Assembly (NCBI RefSeq): GCF_000003195.3
Contig: NC_012878.2
Coordinates: 39,432,751 to 39,496,750 of the forward strand
DNA: 64,000 nt
Reading direction: 5' to 3'
From: Sorghum bicolor
Taxonomy: Eukaryota > Streptophyta > Magnoliopsida > Poales > Poaceae
Below, one piece after another: positions 57,331 through 64,000 of the stretch. Both the position numbers and the translations under genes were made by a program. Within the stretch, counting starts at the first letter, position 1, and each line of letters opens with the position of its first letter. The notes beneath the pieces are model-generated. The model searched no databases. It was not told where the DNA came from and worked only from the letters and a program-made list of their open reading frames with translations.

Positions 57331-58722
57331 TTAATGACCATTCTTGAGAAACATCACTCAGTGTTCGGCTACTCACTCCAAGATCTTACAGGAATCAGTC
57401 CTATGATTTGTACCCATCGTATTCCAATAGATCCTTCTGTTTCACCCTCTCGAGAACCCCAACGTAGACTTAATAATACTATGAGAGAGGTAGTTAAAAA
57501 GGAAGTTATAAAGTTGCTGCATGCAGGGATTATATATCCTGTGCTGCACAGTGAGTGGGTGAGCCCAGTACAAGTTGTGCCTAAAAAGGGAGGCATGACT
57601 GTTATTATGAATGAAAAGAACGAGCTAATTCCGCAACGCACCGTCACAGGATGGCGGATGTGCATAGACTATAGAAAACTAAACAAAGCCACGAGAAAGG
57701 ATCACTTTCCTTTACCTTTTATAGATGAGATGCTAGAGCGATTAGCGAACTATTCGTTCTTCTGTTTCTTAGATGGATATTCAGGGTATCATCAGATCCC
57801 GATCCATCCCGATGATCAAAGCAAAACCACTTTTACATGCCCATATGGAACTTATGCTTACCGTAGAATGTCTTTTGGGTTATGTAATGCACCAGCTTCT
57901 TTTCAAAGATGCATGACGTCTATATTTTCTGATATGATTGAAGAGATTATGGAAGTTTTCATGGATGATTTCTCTGTTTATGGAAAAACTTTTGATAGTT
58001 GTCTTGAAAACTTAGACAAGGTTTTGCAAAGATGTGAAGAAAAGCACTTAATCATTAATTGGGAAAAATGTCATTTTATGGTTAGGGAAGGAATAATGCT
58101 GGGACACCTAGTGTCTGAAAGAGGTATTGAGGTAGATAAAGCTAAAATTGAAGTAATTGAACAACTACCTCCACCCGTGAACATAAAAGGAATTCGAAGC
58201 TTTCTTGGACATGCTGGTCTTTATCGTAGATTCATAAAAGATTTTTCATTTATTGCTAGACCACTTACTCTTTTGCTAGCCAAGGATGCTCCTTTCGAAT
58301 TTGATGATGCATGTCTAACATCTTTCAATTTATTAAAGAAAGCACTCATCTCTGCACCAATCATTCAACCCCCTGATTGGTCGTTGCCTTTTGAAATTAT
58401 GTGTGATGCTAGTGATTATGTTGTGGGGGCAGTATTGGGACAAACTAAAAATAAGAAGCATCATGCAATTGCTTATGCCAGTAAAACTTTGACAGGAGCT
58501 CAACTTAATTATGCAACCACTGAAAAAGAGCTTCTGGCTGTTGTCTTTGCCATTGATAAATTTAGATCTTATTTAGTTGGAGCTAAAATAATTGTTTACA
58601 CTGATCATGCTGCACTAAAATATTTGCTCACTAAAAAGATGCTAAACCTCGCCTGATTAGATGGATCTTATTACTCCAAGAATTTGACTTAGAAATAAAA
58701 GATAAAAAGGGAGTAGAAAATT
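57331..58722 (+). pseudogene. Athila1 reverse transcriptase and RNase H
   Basis: About 440 codons are open. RT blocks are SPVQVVPKKGGMTV, WRMCIDYRKLNKAT, MSFGLCNAPASFQRC and the catalytic EVFMDDFSVYG. RNase H follows (EIMCDASDYVVGAVLG, TTEKELLAVVFAIDKF, VYTDHAALKYLL). A 1-nt loss near 58636, after LTKK, shifts the frame and creates a stop at 58656. The expected tail is readable in the next frame. Unlike Tat there is a single RNase H. Confidence 0.9.
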
Positions 58723-60117
58723 TTGTTGCTGATCACTTGTCTAGAATGTATTTTAAGTGTCCACAGGAAAACCCCCATCAATGATTCACTCCGGGACGAC
58801 ATGCTCTACGGGATTAACAGGTCTGACCCCTGGTATGCAGATATTGTTAATTTTATGGTTTCAGGGTATGTACCACCAGGAGCAAACAAGAAGAAGCTTA
58901 TTCAAGAAAGTTGTTCACATATATGGGATGAGCCATACCTCTTCCGAGTATGCTCTGATGGCTTACTCAGGAGATGTGTGACCACTGAAGAAGGATGGAA
59001 GATCATCGACAGATGTCATTCATCACCATATGGAGGTCACTATGGAGCATTCCGTACACATTCAAAGATCTGGCAGTGTGGATTCTACTGGCCTACAATG
59101 TATGAAGACATGAAGCAATATATCAGAAGATGTGGGCCATGTCAAAGACACGGAAACATAAATACAAGGGATGCAATGCCACTCACCAACAACCTTCAGA
59201 TTGAGCTCTTTGATGTCTGGGGAATAGACTACATGGGTCCATTTCCTCCATCAAAGAAGTGCGAGTACATCTTGGTGGCAGTTGACTACGTCTCCAAGTG
59301 GGTAGAAGCATTACCTTGCAAGCATGTCGACAACGTCAGTTCAAAGAGGATGTTTGAAGAAATTATATTTCCAAGATTTACAGTCCCCAGAGTAGTGATA
59401 AGTGATGGAGGAACACACTTCATCGACAAACGCTTCAAGCAATATCTATCAAAACATGGAATCTGTCACAACGTCGCTACCCCCTATCATCCTCAGACAA
59501 GTGGCCAAGCAGAGACTTCCAACAAACAAATCAAGAATATTCTTCAGAAGACAGTAAATGAAATGGGAACGGCATGGAAAGACAAGTTACCCGATGCACT
59601 CTGGGCATACCGGACAGCATACAAGACCCCAATCGGAATGTCTCCATGCCAATTGGTGTACGGGAAGACTTGCCATCTACCTGTTGAACTAGAGTTCAAA
59701 GCACACTGGGCCATAAAGAGATGGAATATGGACCTAGATGTTGCTGGAGATTATAGAAGAATGCAACTATCAGAATTGGAAGAATGGCGAGAGAAGGCAT
59801 ATCACAACTCAAAGATCTACAAAGAAAGAGTCAAAAGGTGGCATGACAATAGAATCAAGAAGAAGGAGTTCACACCCGGAGATAAGGTATTACTTTTTAA
59901 TTCCAGGGTGAAGCTTTTCGGGCATGGAAAACTCCGGAGCAAATGGGAAGGACCATTCAAGGTAATTAATTCATCATCCCATGGAGCTATCACACTTCAA
60001 AATAGCGAAGGTACGTTATTCAAGGTAAATGGTCAACGTCTTAAATTATTTTTAGAACCCAATGACGAATTTGAAGAAATAGACATAGTCCACTTTTACC
60101 TTCCCATGGAGAATTAG
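58723..60117 (+). CDS. Athila1 integrase
   Basis: An ORF of 464 residues; its first 25 or so codons cover a second frameshift, near 58760. The zinc region ends CGPCQRHGN. The D,D,E triad is visible in [22 protein letters not shown] and [12 protein letters not shown]. The C-terminal region has [16 protein letters not shown], and there is no chromodomain. The catalytic residues are all present. It inserts the cDNA into the genome. Confidence 0.9.
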   Translation: MLLITCLECILSVHRKTPINDSLRDDMLYGINRSDPWYADIVNFMVSGYVPPGANKKKLIQESCSHIWDEPYLFRVCSDGLLRRCVTTEEGWKIIDRCHSSPYGGHYGAFRTHSKIWQCGFYWPTMYEDMKQYIRRCGPCQRHGNINTRDAMPLTNNLQIELFDVWGIDYMGPFPPSKKCEYILVAVDYVSKWVEALPCKHVDNVSSKRMFEEIIFPRFTVPRVVISDGGTHFIDKRFKQYLSKHGICHNVATPYHPQTSGQAETSNKQIKNILQKTVNEMGTAWKDKLPDALWAYRTAYKTPIGMSPCQLVYGKTCHLPVELEFKAHWAIKRWNMDLDVAGDYRRMQLSELEEWREKAYHNSKIYKERVKRWHDNRIKKKEFTPGDKVLLFNSRVKLFGHGKLRSKWEGPFKVINSSSHGAITLQNSEGTLFKVNGQRLKLFLEPNDEFEEIDIVHFYLPMEN

Positions 60118-60473
60118 AGCCCGACCTTTTTAGTCTGATGTTTTTGGGTCATATATATATTTTTCTAAATAATTTCGTATCTAGAAACGCGCTCGAGAAA
60201 GTGGGCCCACAGAGGGGCCAGAGAGAGGGCGGGCGCCCAGCTCCTGTTCCCCCACGGTCCCGATTTTCTCTATTATGGAAAATGCACTTATGGTAATCCG
60301 AATAATCCCTCGGATGGAAAGTTTCGCACGCACATCGACGGGAGCAACCCGAACAACCCATAGAGGCACCTTTTGACCCCTATATAAACAGACCGCTGAC
60401 CTCAGTTTTCAAACTCCAAGCCACCAAGCCTTCTCTCCTTCAATTAGAGCTTGATTAGTTTCTTGCTGCTCCA
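60118..60473 (+). promoter_or_regulatory. Internal promoter region of the Athila1 accessory ORF
   Basis: The TATA tatataaac is at 60381-60389, about 85 bp before the ATG. A ggcgggcgcccag run lies at 60228-60240, about 145 bp upstream of the TATA. This mirrors the LTR promoters of the family, where gggcgcccgccc lies 120-150 bp before tatataa. A catagagg shortly before the TATA is also shared with the Athila1 LTR (54762). Function is inferred. Confidence 0.6.
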
Positions 60474-61103
60474 ATGGCCGAGAAGTACCACGATGATTGG
60501 GAAGTCGTCCCCTTCAACCTCAACATGGAGCCTGTGGAAGACCCTGATGCCCGTGCTCTCGTCCCGGCCAACACAGAGCGACAGCTAGAAGTGATGCCAT
60601 TACACCAATGCAGCTCCGCCCAATCTTACCATACTCAACCAGTTCTCACCGCACCGCCACAACCCCTACTCCTCAAAGGATCATCATCCAAGACGAAGAC
60701 CACTATCAAGGTGCCAACCGGCACGGGGATCCTTCCACCTAGACCCAATGAGAGGGTCGTTGGAGTCAAGACCAACCGGAGCGGCGAGATCCGCAGTGTA
60801 CGCTACACTACGGAGGAGGAAAGGCCTTACTTTGAAGGGATTCGAGCAGCCAAAGTCCGTTTCATCCCTCCAAAGGCAGCCCCGAAGCACGCTCTCAATG
60901 CTTTGGAGACACCTCCCAAGCGTCACAAGACTATAATGGATATTGATGAGGACGTTCGCAGACTAGACAGAGTTATCATAGACATCTAGTCCACGATTAA
61001 TTCCCTCACTAGGCAGCTCTCTAACCACGACACTATTATACGAGGCCTTAGGTAGGATCTTGCCAGTGCCAACAAGAAGATTAAGGAATTAGAGCGCCGC
61101 TAA
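60474..61103 (+). pseudogene. Athila1 accessory ORF between pol and 3' LTR, sense strand
   Basis: The frame is 209 codons from the ATG at 60474 to TAA 61101-61103, with two internal TAG stops (60987-60989 and 61053-61055), both explicable as CAG to TAG. The first 171 codons are open. It has a short acidic start (EKYHDDWEVVPFNL), a basic middle (KTTIKVPTG, PPKRHKT), and a heptad-like tail (ANKKIKELERR). I see no signal peptide, hydrophobic segment or cysteine pattern, so the usual env-like label for this position is not supported. The function is unknown; a nucleic acid-binding or regulatory protein is a guess. Confidence 0.65.
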
Positions 61104-62393
61104 GTTATCTAGATTAGACCTTGAGGCAATGCATTTTAGTCATCTATCTTTAAATTCGGTTTAGGTTTGCTATTATCATCAGTTTGCTATTATCAGTTTG
61201 CTACTAGTCTTTTGTAATAAATGCCTCAAGATTAATAAAGAGTATTATTATTATTATGTCTTGTGTGTCTCTACTTTATTTTTTGTGCAAGAAAGCAGAA
61301 AACAAGTATGGGGGAGATCCCTCAACATGCCAAACACACTTCGACTACACCACTCCACGATTCAGGTACACACTCTGCACACTTTACTTTACACATACAA
61401 CTATCTTGATTATGCAGATTACTGTTTCCGACATGATAAATTATAAAGATTAAAATATTCCTAATCATGATTAATCTCAATCTGTGATATTTCCTGAAAA
61501 CTTGCAATTATTGAAAATCATTTTAAAAACCTGTGTTACTTAAGTCATTATGGAATATGTGATGAGTTTCTTATTCTTGATATCATTGTTGCTTGGAGAA
61601 TTTATTTCAAAATATTCAAAATTCTAGCTACCATCCTCAGTGTTTTATATGCCTGATAAAATTGAAAATATTGAATATTAATTATAAAAGCTATCTACTC
61701 TGTATTGAGTTTGTTTAAAATGAGTTAGACCCTTGTTAAGAGATTTATCATGCTCCTAAGATCAAGACATTTATTCAGAAAGATTCACTCTTCCAAAGTA
61801 TTATTGCATTAGTGGCATGGGCTATGCAAAAATAGAGATATTTTGAGGAAATAAAAAGGAGCAAGTGCTCGACAACCTCGCAGAAAAAATGGACAATGTC
61901 CGGCAGTAGAATTAGGGGTACCTCGGTATCCACTTAAAAAAAAGAGAAAATGATAGCCCATGGTCCCTCTAATAAGAAATATGCCAGCAAGAGTTGACAA
62001 AGATTTTAATTTTCAAAGTCTTTGATCTAAGAGTATGACATTCCCCTCCTCGGATCCCGTTTTGATCAGGCAACAAATGCAAAGTAAGTATGCTTGAGAA
62101 TTTTTGCAAAATAAAACAACCTCAGTGAGATATAAAAGATAATGAGTGATCTGAGAGAACCTATGAGGATCAAAAGGTATGCCAACTTTCTTTCAAAAAT
62201 ATACAAAAACTCCAAGTGACAGGACTGAGAAGAAAGGATCTTTACTCTTAACCATAAACATCCCTGACTATGGTACACAGTGGATTTTTAACACCCTGCA
62301 ATTATAAAGAGAATGTTTTAAATGTTTACCCCAAATATTGTTCTTAACCATCCTTTTCTCGAGGACGAGTAAAAGCCTAAGTATGGGGGTATT
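61104..62393 (+). other. Athila1 3' non-coding region with purine tracts
   Basis: No gene is seen. Purine-tract-like copies are caagtatgggggag (61303-61316) and taagtatgggggta (62378-62391), the latter just before the 3' LTR. A ctcgaggacgagtaaaagcc phrase precedes it, parallel to cagggacgagcaaagg in Athila2. The 61845-61925 part resembles Athila2 50550-50670. Confidence 0.6.
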
Positions 62394-62518
62394 TGTTGAC
62401 GGTTCTTAAGTATCAATTTTAATTAACAAATAAATAAGGGAAAGGACCAATATGCAACCAACACCTAGAATTAGGGTTTGATCTGACAGAATTCCACGAG
62501 TTTTGTTGTTTATCTATT
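62394..62518 (+). repeat. Athila1 3' LTR, first 125 bp
   Basis: It starts tgttgacggttcttaag and matches the 5' LTR with one difference (aataaac versus aataaat). It breaks at 62518 after tatctatt, where the next LTR is inserted; in the 5' LTR the text continues tctgcagg. Confidence 0.9.
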
Positions 62519-64000
62519 TGTAACACCCCAAAATTTGCAATTTTCCAAAACAGGATAAAATGTTAAATTGTGTATTTTTGTGCCCATGAAATATAGGAAA
62601 AATAATATTTTTCTTTGAATTAAAATTTACTATAGGAGTTAACAACTTGTTTGAGCATGCATGCCGTTGCATTGGGTTTATTGTGATGAGTGGTTTTGAC
62701 TAAAGTTTAAAAGGAATTCAAATTTGGTTTTGAAATGTGTTTTGTTTTAAAAGAAAAAGGGAAACAGAATTTAGAAAATGGAAAAGAATTTCCTCTCTCC
62801 CTCCCTGTCTCGGGCTCGGCCCATTTCTCTTTCCCCCCTCGCGGCCTGCTTCTCCCCTTCCCCCTTTCTTCTCGGTTTCGGCCCAAACACCAGCATCCGG
62901 CCTAGCAGCTGAGCGCCAGCGCCCTCCTCTCTCCTTCCACTGACAAGCAGGTCCCGCGCCCTGTGTCACTGCCAGGTGGGACCCAGAGGTTAGGACCGTC
63001 CCCTACCTCAGTCCGGGTAGGACACGAGTCCGGTCGCACCCACCGCGCGCGATTCGCGCGAGCAATCCTTGCTCCGCACGTTTGCTCCTTTAAATAGCGG
63101 CCTCCGCTGCCCCACGACCCCCTACTCCAATCCCCGAGCCGGTCGCATAAGCTCTCACCGAGAAAAACATCGCCGAGATCCACCACGAAAGCTATCCGCC
63201 GCCGCGACGCGTTTTGATCACCGTGAGTACCTTGCCGAGCCTCGTCTCTCTCTTGCGAAGTCGCTGAACCCCTCCTTTCGTGATTTCGTGTTTCCTATGT
63301 GTAGTTAACACTCGCCGGACCTGTGCAGAAGCTCGCCGTCCGCCTATCTCCGTCGCGAGCACGCCCTAGTCTCTCCCCGACCTCGGTCTTGCCCTAGGTA
63401 AGTCCGCATCAAGCTCCTCTACGCCCCGGTGCAAGCGGTTCACGTTCTAGCGCCCTAAATCGCCGGACCGAACAACTCCGGCCGAGTCCGGCCATGGCGC
63501 CGCCGTGGGCACCTCCAACTCCGGCGGCCGCTCCCCTCTCATCCCCCCCGATCTAATCTCAACCATCCAAATGCGATCCAACGGTCTATATCAAAGCATA
63601 CCCCTTCGGCCAATAATTTTTCAGAAAACCCCCTGTGCTTTTTAAAGAGTTAACCCGCAGTCCAAGCGCCTTTCTCAAAATACGTTTTCTCAATTGGATT
63701 ACGTATTTCTGATCGGTTGAATTCAAAATACGTTTTCAGAAAATTACAAGTTTGCCACTGGATTTGTTTTACTCATAAAATATTCATCTTTATTCCGTTT
63801 TAACTCGTTCAAATTGCGTTGGTTTTGTATTCAAAAGATCTACATGTTAGTAACACTGTTTTCTTAGTTTGAAACTTTTTAATTCCGTGACTCAAATTAA
63901 TTAATTGTTTTCTAAAGAAAATCTTAGAAAATTCATATATTCTTCGTTTTAACTCCGATTTAATCCGTTCAAGTTGCGTTAGATTCGTTTCCACGTAAAC
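62519..64000 (+). repeat. Tekay-like long LTR, 5' end, continues off window
   Basis: It begins tgtaacaccccaaaatttgc and parallels the Tekay A LTR read on the - strand from 22277. The TATA ctttaaatagc is at 63088-63098, followed by a GC-rich leader with a probable splice donor (ccctaggtaagtcc, near 63400). Short frames here are leader sequence. ctatt at 62514-62518 is the candidate target duplication. Whether this is a full element or a solo LTR cannot be seen. Confidence 0.8.

Larger units (their letters stand above)
32760..64000 (+). mobile_element. Tat2: Tat-type element with later insertions, 3' end off window
   Basis: The + strand order is 5' LTR, gag, protease, RT, [solo LTR], RNase H, second RNase H, integrase, 3' end of the antisense PMD gene, [gypsy fragment and Athila2], more PMD, [Athila1 carrying another LTR]. 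The rest of PMD and the 3' LTR are expected beyond 64000. Element-derived pieces are 32760-38386, 41211-43497 and 52668-54358. The left flank atccc (32755-32759) is the candidate target duplication. Confidence 0.8.
54359..64000 (+). mobile_element. Athila1: nearly intact Athila-type gypsy element
   Basis: It has a 5' LTR, primer site, gag, protease, RT-RNase H, integrase, a separate accessory ORF, a purine tract and the first 125 bp of the 3' LTR. The 3' LTR is then split by another LTR at 62519, so the true end is off window. The available LTR overlap differs at one base in 125, so it is young. Coding damage is limited to a few point changes and frameshifts. It interrupts Tat2 PMD; ctcat (54354-54358) is the candidate target duplication. 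Confidence 0.85.

Noticed and set aside
62737..63308. Possible coding exon with a splice donor near 63400
   Set aside because: It is LTR leader sequence paralleled in the Tekay A LTR; no protein similarity.
1..64000. tRNA, rRNA, CRISPR or bacterial operon features
   Set aside because: None seen; tRNA-like matches are limited to retroelement primer sites.

Overview
This window reads as repeat-rich plant nuclear DNA, most likely from a panicoid grass such as a sorghum or sugarcane relative. The species is an inference from the style of the LTR families. I found no host gene, rRNA, tRNA or CRISPR array. Nearly all of the sequence is nested LTR retrotransposons, and the only orphan stretch of any size is about 22278-23659.

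Left cluster (1-22277). A long LTR (1-3598, + strand, its start lies off the window) interrupts the 3' LTR of Tat1. Tat1 (3599-15372, - strand) is a Ty3/gypsy element of the Tat type with gag, protease, RT, two RNase H domains and integrase, all decayed. Tat1 itself sits in the chromodomain of Tekay A, an older - strand chromovirus-like element. The 5' LTR (19404-22277), primer site and a small unknown ORF of Tekay A remain, followed by scrambled debris.

Middle (23660-27311). Tat3 is the 3' part of another Tat copy: part of an antisense accessory gene plus a 770-bp LTR. It is inserted in a Ty1/copia RT-RNase H remnant.

Right cluster (27312-64000). Tekay B (- strand) is inserted in the copia remnant. 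It carries a solo Athila-like LTR (30867-32353) and Tat2 (+ strand, from 32760). Tat2 carries a solo long LTR (38387-41210), a rearranged gypsy fragment (43498-45576), a non-autonomous Athila-like element (Athila2, 45577-52667) and a near-intact Athila element (Athila1, from 54359). The 3' LTR of Athila1 is split by one more long LTR (62519-64000). Insertions are therefore stacked five deep.

The most interesting content is an accessory gene on the strand opposite to gag-pol, between integrase and the 3' LTR, in all three Tat copies. It encodes a plant-mobile-domain (PMD) protein with a coiled-coil-like tail, has several introns, and has its own TATA box about 150-160 bp before the ATG. The Tat copies are also saturated, on both strands and in LTR, coding and intron sequence, with the hexamer GCCGAT/ATCGGC. 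Athila1 carries a different accessory ORF in sense orientation, behind a promoter that shares a GGGCGCCC...TATATAA layout with the Athila LTRs.

All coordinates, motif counts and LTR comparisons were made by eye. Family names (Tat, Athila, Tekay-like, SIRE/Maximus-like) come from motif recognition, not a database search.
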